Source: Cristatella mucedo
Lineage: Eukaryota; Bryozoa; Phylactolaemata; Cristatellidae
Length of the DNA stretch: 64,000 nt
Assembly: GCA_009760855.2 (NCBI GenBank)
Contig: WPIO01000198.1
Coordinates: 321,501 to 385,500 of the forward strand
Direction of reading: 5' to 3'
Position 1 is the first letter of the stretch. Each line of letters starts with the position of its first letter. The notes beneath the pieces were generated by a model. The model ran no database searches. It was not told where the DNA came from and saw only the letters and a program-made list of their open reading frames with translations. Of this stretch, positions 53,270 to 64,000 are shown in pieces. A program made the translations under genes and the position numbers.

Positions 53270-54640
53270 TGTATATTACACGTTTGTCACCCTCCATCGC
53301 GGGTTCGACTGCGGCTGTTACCATAGCTATCGTCAGCCGCGTGTCGGAAGTTCCGGAGGAAAGCGAAGAAGTGACTTTGCGTTTGCACAGCTCCAGCGGA
53401 CGCTGCACCGCCGCCACCTCCGCCTCCGCCGCCGCCTCCGCCGCTGCCTCCGCCGCCGCTTCCGCCGCCTCTGCCGCCACCACATGGTAAACCGAGAAAG
53501 CGATAGGGCCGCTAACTCCGCTGCGATCTCCGACGTTGCTCGCAACCCGAGCAACGTCGGAGTGGAAAGCTTAGCGGTCGTGGTCGGCTTGCGTCGGCGG
53601 GTGGGGCCCTCGACCTATATACCTATATATATACCTACCTCGCCCTCGCGGCTCTATCGCCGGCCGATCGGCCCTCGGCCGCGCCACTCGCGCTCGCTCG
53701 CTCGCTCGCTCGCCAACAATCGCCGCGCGTTGAGCCAATGCCCTTGAAAGCGAAATGTCGCGGCGGAAGGTTAGCCGAGAGCCGGCAGCCAATGGACGCC
53801 GTCGAGGTGTTACGGTGCCGCGGCTCGGCGGCGCTGGGGCGGCGTTTTCTCGTGTGCGCCGTCAAATTGTGCCTGCCCGGTATGTAATCTCGCGCGCGTC
53901 CTCCTTCCTCCGCAGGTTGCACTCCCTCCCCCCCCCCGCGAACGCTCGCAACGATACCGCGTCTCTCAGTCATTCTTTCGGCGCCATTAAATCCAGCGTG
54001 GAAGCTTACGCGTTCGGTCACTTACTCGGCAGCTTCCGCCGAGGTCTCGCCGCGAGACCGCGCGCTCCGGGACACGGCTAGGTAGCTCGCCAGGTAGCTC
54101 GCCGATGCGCTAGCGCCACGAACCCAAGCAGCCGTCACACAAGGAGTGGCTGTAGCGCGGGTGACTTGAGTGCTGGCACTGCGAAAACGCTTGAGCGAGC
54201 ACGCCGATCGCCTCGGGCTAAACAGCATCAGCAACACCTAAGCAAACTTCCTGCCACCCCCCCCCCATCTATGTGCGACTTGGCATTTGCGGTCTGCTCT
54301 CTACTGGTCAGAGAGGCGCCTGCCCCTCCTCGTTGGCTGCTGCGTTTTTGCCCGAGCCTTGGGCAGGCAATACGGCATCGTGTCTGCATGCCTTCCTGCT
54401 GACCAGGCAAAATATTCAGTAGCTGCTGCCGAAGCAGCTGCTGCCTCTCGTGCAGCTCTAGAGCAGCTCCAGAGCAGCTCTGGAGCTGCAGCTCCAGGGG
54501 GAGGCGGATGCGACCGACCTAGCCTGCATATGCAGAAAAGCTGGCACTGCTTTCTCAGCTATTGTCTTTCGAGCGAGCGATCGGTAGGCTGTTGGTCAAG
54601 AATGCTTCTAGCCCTGCTGATGCCTATGCTGATCATTGCA
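53270..54640. other. GC-rich host DNA
   Basis: (GCC/TCC)n at about 53400-53480; short inverted pair CCGACGTTGCTCG / CGAGCAACGTCGG at 53530-53562; CTCG tandem at 53690-53712. No exon identified. Confidence 0.4.
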
Positions 54641-54649
54641 AGGCAGTGA

Positions 54650-54735
54650 TGAGACCCCTTTTCGTGATCAGAGGTCGCAGGTTCGATTCCTGAAGTGGGT
54701 AATCCTCTATTACCTGCTGAAAACGGCCAGGCTAA
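54650..54735 (+). repeat. SINE family A fragment
   Basis: GGTCGCAGGTTCGATTCCTG (B box) then TGGGTAATCCTCTATTACC; the 3' half is lost. Confidence 0.6.
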
Positions 54736-55880
54736 ACAGCAGCCAGGCAACAGCAGCCAGGCAACAGCATGCATTATTATTATTATTACTATTATTGTCA
54801 GCCTGGCAGCAGCCTGGCAGCAGCCTGGCAGCAGCAGCCTGACAGCAGCAGCAGCAGAAGCGAGGCTCGAGTACGAACATTCGAGAGTACGAACATTCGA
54901 ATATTCGAGACTCTGCGAAGATTCTTGCAAGCGAACGCTTTCGCTCACGGATACCTCGTCAGGAGAGCGCTCGGCCCTAGACAAAGCGGAAGTGCCTCGC
55001 TCAGACGCCGCAGCGTCTCACCCATGGCAGACCGACGACAGCAGCGACTGCATCGCTCACGACTGATGTGCAGATCACGATCAGCCAATCGAGCGAGAGC
55101 TCGAGTGGCTGATGCTGATGGTTGAGCGGCTGCCGAATGGCACCACCACGCACGAGCGAGCCGATCCCCACAGTTCAGCTGGGGAGCGGCGGCGGAGGCG
55201 GCGGCCCTGCGGTACCACTCCTCAATGGGTGCAACTACTTCTCCCCAGGGCGACCTTTACCTTCAGCCGCTCTACGGTCTCGCGGCGAAGCTGCCGGGCT
55301 GCCCGCAATCTCGCGGCTGGCTGAAGCCGCCGCACCATGGGTGGCCCCATCCCAGGTTTCGCCTACCTGCGGCGCCAATACGCCCCCGCGAAGTGCAGCC
55401 CGAAAGTTCAAAGTCTGCATCCAAAAAACTAACCGGAAACAACGCACGCTCCTATCTCGCCTAAGAGAGCCTCCGGAGCGACTCGGGCGCGCGAAGACTT
55501 CCGGCCGCTGAATGGTTCAGTGCCCATTGCTCCCATTGCTGACAATGGCAGGAAGAAAACGTAGCCTTCGCGCAAGCCCCGAGGAGGCGGCAATTCCATT
55601 CAAGCGTGATCTTTGACCTTTTGGACACACCCCTTTACGTGAGCGCCGGTACTGGATACATGCGAGGGGCTTACCCACGGTGCGACGGCATCGGCCCCGT
55701 AGCGAGCACGCGGCCACGTATCTTCGCCGCGAGTCGGCTAAGCGTCGGAAGGTTAAGGTCGTCTATTGTCGTCGCTCGGGCGGAGCCAAGAAGAGACCGC
55801 AGAAGTGCAGAAGGTCAAGGATAAACGGGCGCCAAGACTTAGTATGTGTATACCGAGGCTTGACTGAGAGCGAATTGCAA
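54736..55880. other. host DNA with short tandem repeats
   Basis: CCAGGCAACAGCAG units (54740-54770) and GCCTGGCAGCA units (54800-54850); doubled ACGAACATTCGA at about 54873-54900. No gene supported. Confidence 0.4.
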
Positions 55881-55884
55881 AGAC

Positions 55885-56012
55885 CATCAAGCATGATTTT
55901 ACTTACCATTCAATGGCATTTCATTTTACAGCAAATGTAAAGCGTCTAGAGAGAGATTAAGTTCTCTGAGGGTGCTTTATCAAGTGAACTATTATTATTA
56001 TTATTATTATCA
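55885..56012 (+). mobile_element. retrotransposon 3' tail copy
   Basis: ATTTTACTTACCATTCAATG to GAGATTAAGTTCTCTGAGGG, then a (TTA)n end. Confidence 0.85.
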
Positions 56013-56014
56013 AG

Positions 56015-57075
56015 GAAAAACCTCGCCGATTCAGAAGCGAGCGGCGGCATGACAGCGAAACGAAAGCCTAGCTTCAGCATTCGCGGACCAACTGCTGCCT
56101 CGGCTATCGCTTATTTCAGCTAAAGCTAAAGGTGATGCGAGGGGCTCGACGATTCGCAACGCTCGTTCCGGTGAGCCCGCATTAAGGGCGTGTCGAATAA
56201 TTGGACGGGGGAGCGGAAGCTTTGTTTTACCGTGGTCTGGGGCAGCGCGTCCGATTGCGTGAGGGCGAGGCCGGGTGCCGTCAGCGTAACATCCGGGCGG
56301 TCGCAGCCGGTCGCAAGCGGCCGGAAAGTTCGCAACTGGAGTGCTCGGGGGGGGGGTTGGGCAAAGCGAGCGGCGGAGGGGAGGCGTTCGAGGCGGACGT
56401 GGCCGGACGCTCTGTGATGGACTTTCTCTCCGTCTACTGTCTCGAACGCAGAGACAGTTGATCTAGCGACACTCGACGAGACGACTCAACGTGTCTCCGT
56501 GGCCCTCGCTAAAACGCAGCTCACGCTTTCGAAAAACTCACTTCCGCATTTTCCTGCCCGAGCCGCGAGCAGCGGCCGCCGCCGCCGCCGCCGCCGCTCG
56601 AAGGCAAAGTGCCGTCGCCGCTGCCGCTTCAGATCAGAGCTGCCCGTAGCTCCGCTGACGACCTGTCCAAAAGCAGCTCCGACGCTGCCGCCGACGACGG
56701 AGGGCCGAGTGACGACAGCGGCGCTCGATGTCAGCCTCAGCCAACCCAGCTACACAAGGTACCGTCTGGTGGCTCGCCGCCGCCGCCGCCGCGCTCGCGA
56801 TACAGCGTCGCCATTTGGTCGTCGCATCACGCCGATTGCGTGCCTCCAAGTGGCCGACGGGCGCTAGTCGCCGGGCCGCGCTGTTCACAGTCGCACAGTT
56901 TTGCACCTTTCACAGTCGCACATATATACATATATATACACGATACTGCGACGCGGCTGGTGCATGGCGGCCAGCTCCTGGTGAGCGTTAGAAGCAGCCC
57001 GACACTGCGGCGGCTTTATGTTGACAGACGTAGGGTAAGCTGTCTTTTTTTTAATTTTAGCACGCTCAGATCTCA
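56015..57075. other. GC-rich host DNA
   Basis: Many composition-driven open frames. No domain or splice pair recognised. Confidence 0.4.
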
Positions 57076-57119
57076 CCCTAAATCTAATCCTAGATCTCAT
57101 CCTAGATTCGTGTCTCTCA

Positions 57120-57210
57120 GATCTCATCCTAGATCTCATCCGGTGATCGGTGTCTCTCAGATCTCATCCGGTGATCGGTGTCTCTCAGATCTCATCCGGT
57201 GATCGGCGTC
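57120..57210 (+). repeat. 28-bp minisatellite, three copies
   Basis: Unit begins GTGTCTCTCAGATCTCATCC and ends GGTGATCG. A degenerate half unit precedes it. Confidence 0.9.
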
Positions 57211-57246
57211 TCTTTCCATCGCTGTCTGTCACTCTGGCTATGTCTG

Positions 57247-58770
<1,524 letters not shown>

Positions 58771-58777
58771 CTCAGCG

Positions 58778-58885
58778 ATGAGGCTGCACTGCCTAGTACT
58801 CAGCCTCATTTGTGTGCTCAGCTTACAGCTCACTTACTGCTATGGACACAGAACCCATAGCAGCCTGCTAAACGTGGTCGCCAAA
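58778..58885 (+). CDS. candidate signal-peptide exon
   Basis: A frame opening MRLHCLVLSLICVLSLQLTY with a textbook signal-peptide hydrophobic core, then CYGHRTHSSLLN. Possible donor AAA|GTAAAC at 58886. It would leave phase 0, which does not match the phase-1 TSP1 exon at 61596, so an extra exon would be needed. The downstream part is duplicated in the inverted repeat below. It may be the first exon of gene 2 or chance. Confidence 0.3.
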
Positions 58886-58948
58886 GTAAACGTAGACACC
58901 AGCACACATATATATGGCATATATACATATATAAGTACACACACACAA

Positions 58949-59003
<55 letters not shown>

Positions 59004-59093
59004 CTGGTGTCTACGTTTACTTTGGCGACCACGTTTAGCAGGCTGTTGTGGGTTCTGTGTCCATAGCAGTAAGTGAGCTGGCTAAGCACACAA
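58808..59093. repeat. near-perfect inverted repeat, about 100-bp arms
   Basis: The left arm (TGTGTGCTCAGC ... GTAGACACCAGCACACA) and the right arm are reverse complements at about 93-95% identity. The loop of about 80 bp is CA, TA and GT microsatellite. Shared blocks include CTGCTATGGACACAGAACCC and GCCTGCTAAACGTGGTCGCC. Confidence 0.9.
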
Positions 59094-59493
59094 TTGAGTA
59101 TATATATATATACTTGGATTTGGACGATCATAAGTGCTAGCATTAGTGCGTGTTCGCGAAGCACCAGTGCGAAAGACGGAAGTGCTCATAACGTGCCCAA
59201 TCACATGCCTTCCTCCTCCGGCCTTCCATTAGCAATGCATCGCAGTCCGGCCGCTGCATTAGTGGGCAAGCGAACGTCTGCACGGGAAGTAGAATGGTCG
59301 AACTGCCACGGCAGCACTGACCGCCGACAACCATTGCTCTTAGCAGACACGACTAGGCACCGCCCACCACCCCCGTGGGCCCCCGTTCTAACTAAAAGCC
59401 CCGTTTTTCCTCGTGCATTTCTCAGATAGTGCACACTACTTACGGATGAATCGCAACAGCCACACCTGCTCACACACCTCACACGCGTCTACG

Positions 59494-59636
59494 TTATAAT
59501 TCATTTGTATAGCGCCCAAAGAGAACTCAATCTCTATTCAGGTGATTCACATGTGCCACAGAACTCGGGCCCACGACCTCAGCCAGACTTTGGTCTGGGC
59601 GAGCATCTTAACCGCTGAACCAAGCCAACTCGGCGC
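59494..59636 (-). repeat. SINE family B, best copy
   Basis: Minus strand: TGGCTTGGTTCAGCGGTTAA (A box region), GAGGTCGTGGGCCCGAGTTC (B box region), tail GAGATTGAGTTCTCTTTGGG then CGCTATACAAATGAATTATA. Confidence 0.85.
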
Positions 59637-59694
59637 CAGCTGTATACATTAACGTGAATAAATGGAGGCGATTTGAGGTACATTTTCTACGTAG

Positions 59695-59770
59695 AGTTTT
59701 TCCCCAAAACCCAAACACTAGAGCCAAAACCCTAAAAATTAAACCCGAAACCCAAAACCTCAAGCTCAAA
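59695..59770 (+). repeat. degenerate telomere-like CCCAAAA/CCCTAAA stretch
   Basis: Irregular units: CCCCAAAACCCAAAC, AAAACCCTAAAAATT, AAACCCGAAACCCAAAACC. Not a regular array. Confidence 0.4.
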
Positions 59771-60074
59771 ACATTACAAAATCTAACCACTAAACCATAT
59801 CTAGTGCAGGCTAGCATCTGAGGTGGAATAATGTTCAAGCTCGGTTTTAACCACAGCAACGACCCGTCTGCCGTTTCTTGAAATGTTTTCAAAGCCTGGC
59901 ATGCGCCACGCTGATAATGCGCTCATCGAAACAAATTTTATTTTTTTTGGGTACGTCGAGTTATAATTGTAGGGGCTCGCGCGTGCGATAGCGACAAAGA
60001 ACGAAGTCCCCCCTCCCCCAGAAGCGAGTTGCGGAACTGACGACGACGACGGCTGTATTGCACGCATTCAAACG

Positions 60075-60170
60075 CGAGCCGATCGATCGGTCGCGATCGA
60101 TCGGCTCTCCGATCGATCAGTCGAGATGGATCGAGCCGATCGATCGGCTCTCCGATCGATCGATCGGAGG
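60075..60170 (+). repeat. CGATCGATCGG tandem/palindromic cluster
   Basis: Repeated CGATCGATCGGCTCTCCGAT units. The core is self-complementary. Confidence 0.75.
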
Positions 60171-60465
60171 GGCTGGGGGCTGGGAGCGAGAGGCCCAGCA
60201 ACGGTCGCGAGCGGAATTTCTCCAAAGACAAACGACCATCACTCCAGAATGGAGCAAGGAGTCGTCGTTCAGGCAACAAATAGAGAGAAGAAATGCGAAG
60301 AACCGTTAGAGATAGATTGCCTACAGTGAGAGCGACGGCGGGCTTCGAGCGTGGCGAGCCGGCCACAGGAAGCTACGTGGCGGCCGATTGCTTGCTGGGC
60401 AGAGCGGAAGCGAGCGGACGGCGGTGAGAAGCAGAAATGATAATGATAGCAATTTCAATAGTATT

Positions 60466-60665
60466 TGTAAATAGCGCCCTCAGAGAACTTTATCTCCTTT
60501 AAGACGCTTTACAAATGCTGTAGAGGAAGCAAGACCATTGTACGGGTAGTGGGTACGTGCACAGTGTCACTCGCATTAAAAATGCTTTCTTTGCAGCACA
60601 TGTAAAGTGCCTGGAAAGAGATCAAGCTCTCCGAGGGCGCTATGCAAGCATATTTTATTATTATA
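60466..60665. mobile_element. two retrotransposon tails in inverted orientation
   Basis: A minus-oriented 3' end (GCGCCCTCAGAGAACTTTAT) and a plus-oriented 3' end (AGAGATCAAGCTCTCCGAGG) lie about 100 bp apart and form a foldback. Confidence 0.75.
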
Positions 60666-60761
60666 GGGTTAGAGGTAAAATGCAGTGCAAGCATGCATAA
60701 GCACACAAAGGACACACGACGAGGACCAGGCCAATGCTGAAAGAAACAGGTGCGATTAATG

Positions 60762-61290
60762 ATAATAATGTACTTGATAAAGCGCCATCAAAGAACTCAA
60801 TCTCTCTCTCTCTAGGCGCTTCACATTTGCTGCAAAGGGAAGCGCGATTGGATGGTGAGTGGTATCATGCTTGATAAACATGAATAACATGGTTAGGGGT
60901 GACATGCACAGGGTCAGCATGCAAGTGTGGTTAGTGGCAGCATGCACAGTGTCAGCACGCATAAGCACGTGAAGGACGAATCACAGGGACCCAATAAATA
61001 AATGCTGTCTTAAATAGGTGCGTTTTTAATTTCTTTTTAAATGCGGTCAAGTCACGGGATATCGTTACGGAAGTCCGGAGTGAGTTCCAGGCTTTGGGAG
61101 CATACGAACTAAATGCACGGTCTACAGAGGATTTTAGGTTCGTACGAGGTATTGGTAGACAGTTAGATCCCGAAAAGCGAGTGGTACGATGCTTGCCCAC
61201 AGAATGAAGGGACCTAAAAGCGAGCAACTAAACCTCAAAGTCAATCCGTTGCTTGACTGCTAGCCAACGCAGGCCGGCGAGAAGTGGTGA
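60762..61290 (-). mobile_element. CR1/L2-like retrotransposon 3' end
   Basis: (ATA)-type end, UTR and ORF2 C-terminal region (minus strand: SFDRAF-like SSVDRAFSSYAPKAWNSL), truncated at about 61290. Confidence 0.85.
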
Positions 61291-61595
61291 TGGCTTAAAG
61301 CTTCTTTTTTAAATGTCGGAAAGAGGAGCAAGCGTGGAAGACAGAAGCTCCGTGAATCGGGCATTTCGGGACGACCTGGTGCAAAGTGAATCTGGCCGGA
61401 AGCAGAGAGCCGAGAGCGAACGCCAGACCGCACCCTGCGTTCGGAGCAACGTTATGTCACGTGACCAAAATCGTAGCGAGGGATAGTGCTCGACCTGGCC
61501 GCCGCCGCCACACCAGCAGCAGCAGCAGCCACTGCTGCTGCCACTAGTAGCTGCTGTAGCTGCCACCATCTTTCGTGTCTTCCGTACTGCTGCAG

Positions 61596-61766
61596 TGTGC
61601 GAATGGAACAACGTGACCGCTTGCTTTGCTGGTCTGTGCGGTCAGAGAGGCGTGCAGACGCGCTTCTATTCGCTACTCAACAATGCCAAGGAGCCGTGCC
61701 CGCAGAAGCCTGCTGCCGGATTCAGCACTATGTTTAACTTCACCTGCTTGATGGACGCCTGTCCAG
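61596..61766 (+). CDS. TSP1-like exon, gene 2 of tandem pair
   Basis: Acceptor TTCCGTACTGCTGCAG and donor CCAG|GTGAGC. Exactly 171 nt, phase 1 at both ends, the same size and phase as 37746-37916. The product begins CEWNNVTACFAGLCGQRGVQ and has six cysteines, ending DACPG. It keeps the Cys skeleton and the CGQR turn of the gene 1 repeat. It lacks the WxxW tryptophans and the CSVTC form, so it is a divergent TSP1-like repeat. One NVT and one NFT sequon. Followed 403 bp later by the terminal exon. Confidence 0.8.
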
Positions 61767-62169
61767 GTGAGCAACTGCACTCGCTCAGCTGCCGTGCTGC
61801 CGAAAGTCGCGCGATAATCATCACGTGACTCAGCCTTCGCAGCCAGTGTCTGGTTGGCTGAGCGCCGCTCTATCGCCTCGTTTTTTCTTCTTCTTAGCGC
61901 TCGATGAAGCGCCACGCGCGAGCGCCACTGCGCCCTCCCGCGGCTCGCGAGGGCGAGGCTCGCTCGACGTTAGCGCTCACTCGCCGGCTTCGAGCAGCGC
62001 CCGCCGCTTGCCGAGGGTCTTTCGGCTCGCGGGCCTGTCTGCCCGACTTTGCTCGGCAACGAGCGCGAGGCCGCGTCAGCGCCAGCAGCCGTCCGCTCAA
62101 TGAGGGGCGACGCTGACGTCACCGCACCGGTGACGCGTTCTTCCGCGTCCTCCGTTTTGCCGACCGCAG

Positions 62170-63134
62170 TGCAGCCGACGTCGTCCGTAGCCGCCATCAT
62201 TTGGAGCCTCATCTTACTCACCATACTCGGCGCCGCCGTTTTCGCGGCTGCGACGCACCTTCTTCCGAAATCGAAGCACGCCGCCATCACCGGCATCGCT
62301 GGCGGCGGCGTCGAGGGCGCGGCGGAGGCGGAGCGAGACGCCGCCGCCGCCGCCACAGCCGCCGTCGCCGACGAGGACGACTGGCGCTCGCACGGTCGGC
62401 GCGCGCCCAGCGCGTCCACCAACCGCTTGACGGCATTCGGCGGCCACTTGCGCGCCGCCATGTCGGTCGGCGTCGAAGCCATGGTGAGCTTCGTAAACGG
62501 CTTCTACGCCATCAGACGAGCGCGCTCGCTACATTCTCAGCCGACGGGCTTTGTCAGCGGCGGTGGCGGTGACGAGGGCCGAACGGCGACGCCCGACGGC
62601 ACCGCGGACTCGGCCGCCGCCGCCGCTGCCGCCGCCGCCGCGCCCGTCAATGCGGCGGCCGCGTCCGGCGCATCTCAGACGCGAGCTCAGACGTCGGGGT
62701 CCGGAAGCGGCGCCGCTGCCGCCGCCGGCGCTGGCGGCGGCTCGCAGGCGCCGGCGACTTCCTCGTCCGCCAAGCCGGCGGCGGCTGCGGCGGCGGCTTC
62801 GGCCGCCGCCACCGGGGGCGGACAATCGACGGCTGCCAAGGTGCGCGGCGGCGCCGAGGCTTCGAAACCGGCGGCAGCGAGCAAGAGCGCGTCGAAGGCG
62901 GTGAAGCAGGACATCAGCTGGCACAAGGACTCGGTCGTCATCGCAATAGACGGCGTGCCGACGAGCCCACCTCGAAAGGGCAAGGCCGCGCCCGTCTACG
63001 ATTCGTCCATACCGGCCGAGCTCATCGCCGGCTCGGCGGCGGCCAACGCGGCCGCCGAAAAGGAGAAGGCACGATCGCGGAGCAAGCAGAAGGCGTCAGT
63101 GCAGGCGCAGAGCGAGCAAAGCCTGGAAGACTAG
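62170..63134 (+). CDS. terminal exon: TM segment and cytoplasmic tail, gene 2
   Basis: Acceptor TTTTGCCGACCGCAG at 62169, entering in phase 1 as required by the TSP1 exon's donor. The helix SVAAIIWSLILLTILGAAVF is followed by an Ala-rich acidic/basic region and the juxtamembrane helix HLRAAMSVGVEAMVSFVNGF, RRARSLH. A long Ala/Gly/Ser low-complexity stretch and the conserved end (SWHKDSVVIAIDGV; APVYDSSIPAELIAGS) follow. The stop is TAG at 63132. An open frame extends upstream to 62049, but phase and homology with 43650 favour the spliced start. The tail after the motif is Lys/Ser/Gln-rich (ARSRSKQKASVQAQSEQ). Confidence 0.82.
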
Positions 63135-64000
63135 GCGGCGGAGTGGAAGCGGAACGGGCGGAAGCGGAAGCGGGGTGGGGAGCGGCGAAGCGCGCTCCAC
63201 TGCGCCGCTCCCTACGTCGGCCGAGAGTCTAAAAAAGCGTCAATGGCGGCGCGAGCGAACCGACTGCCGCCGCCGGCTGCCGCCGCCGGCCGCCGCCGCC
63301 GCCGCCGCGGCCACGGTAGCCAAGCGCGACTGGGTTGGTCGTTCGCGCGCGCACGCGATCGTCCGACGTCCCGTCGGCTGGCCGCCGGCGCCGGCGCCGA
63401 GACGCCTCAGCGTCGCCATGGACGCGTCGGAGGCGACGGCGATGACGACGGGCCGAACCTTACCGAATCTTACCGAATCTTACCGCCGCAGCTTCGATGA
63501 CGACCGCTGCGACGAGAGATCGGAGAGATCGGAGGATGCCGTCCCGCAGAGGAGGCGGCGGCGGCGTTGGGTGCAACGCCGCCGCCGCCCCCGCCGCCCG
63601 GTGTTGCGCATCTGCCAGATCATGCCTTCTCGGACAGCTCGTCTTCGGCCTCCGTCGCCGCGACTTTCCAATTGCGGCTCTTGCGTTTCGAATCTCGGTT
63701 AATTTGTACGACCACTTTTTGCTAGCTTCCACAAAGCGCGGGCTCGTCGTCCGTGATGTGGTAGTAAAATCTTTGCTTTCATTTGCTCACTCTGCCGCTG
63801 CGCTGCTGCTGCGAGAGCGCTTACCTAGAGCCATGAGAGCGGCCGAAGCAGAGGCGCATCGGCGCATCGGCGCATCGGCGCTCAGGTGCGAGCTGACGGC
63901 TCGCGTGCATGCTCAGCAGCGCAGTTCCGGTTAGCTGGTGCTACTGTCAAAGGCATTCACCGTCGTCATTAGCAGGAAACTGTAGTGCTCTGGCCACTAC
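63135..64000. other. 3' flank of gene 2
   Basis: GC-rich; (GCC)n at 63270-63310; short tandem ATCTTACCGA at about 63460-63480 and GCGCATCGGC at 63855-63885. Probably UTR and beyond. No further exon identified. Confidence 0.4.

Noticed and set aside
59695-59770. True interstitial telomere array
   Set aside because: Units are irregular in length and sequence, with no run of identical repeats.

Overview
The window looks like invertebrate animal (metazoan) nuclear DNA carrying a large, decayed, virus-like integrated element. Reasons: thrombospondin type-1 (TSP1) exons with clean GT/AG splice sites in phase 1-1, tRNA-derived SINEs, a CR1/L2-type non-LTR retrotransposon present in about a dozen truncated copies, a non-autonomous hAT element, and dense (GA)n, (CA)n and (TA)n microsatellites. 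The species cannot be named from the sequence. Stop codons in the host exons fit the standard code.

Region 1 (1-1790): GC-balanced host DNA with two SINE remnants and two AT-rich hairpins. Region 2 (about 1790-23450): an AT-rich island of about 22 kb packed with short-spaced genes on both strands. It is a Polinton/Maverick-type element. It has a protein-primed family B DNA polymerase at the left end and a retroviral-type integrase at the right end. Between them lie an A32/FtsK-like packaging ATPase, an adenain-like protease fused to a zinc ribbon, a double-jelly-roll major capsid protein, two minor capsid (penton-like) genes, a phospholipase A2 domain protein, a YqaJ-type exonuclease, an HNH-AP2 endonuclease, a two-TM protein, four tail-fibre-like paralogues and several small unknown families. 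Most genes carry in-frame stops, one-base frameshifts or lost start codons, so this is a dead copy. No long terminal inverted repeats were found and the polymerase N-terminus is missing, so the left end is probably truncated. A retrotransposon has split the polymerase gene. Nearly every gene starts just after a TATATAG-plus-A-run motif that abuts the ATG. Several divergent gene pairs share 10-19 bp between their two start codons.

Region 3 (about 23450-37600): repeat-rich host DNA. It includes a retrotransposon copy (27.4-30.8 kb) that has itself been invaded by a hAT element, by a pair of copies of another repeat and by a tail of its own family. A CpG-rich block lies at 31.2-32.6 kb.

Region 4 (37.6-64 kb): two tandem plus-strand host genes, both partly visible. 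Each has a 171-nt TSP1 exon in phase 1-1, followed by a terminal exon that also begins in phase 1 and encodes a transmembrane helix and an Ala/Arg-rich cytoplasmic tail. The tails share a conserved motif (SWxKDSVVIAIDGV ... PVYDxxIPAELIA). They are diverged tandem duplicates of a single-pass, TSP1-bearing surface protein. The intervals hold retrotransposon and SINE copies, microsatellites, minisatellites and a near-perfect inverted repeat at 58.8-59.1 kb.

How the parts fit: the element encodes its own replication (polymerase, exonuclease), integration (integrase) and virion (capsid, minor capsids, protease, ATPase, fibres, phospholipase), the gene set of a virion-forming Polinton. The surrounding retrotransposons and SINEs are independent; one SINE family has a tail resembling the retrotransposon 3' end, which suggests the retrotransposon mobilised it.
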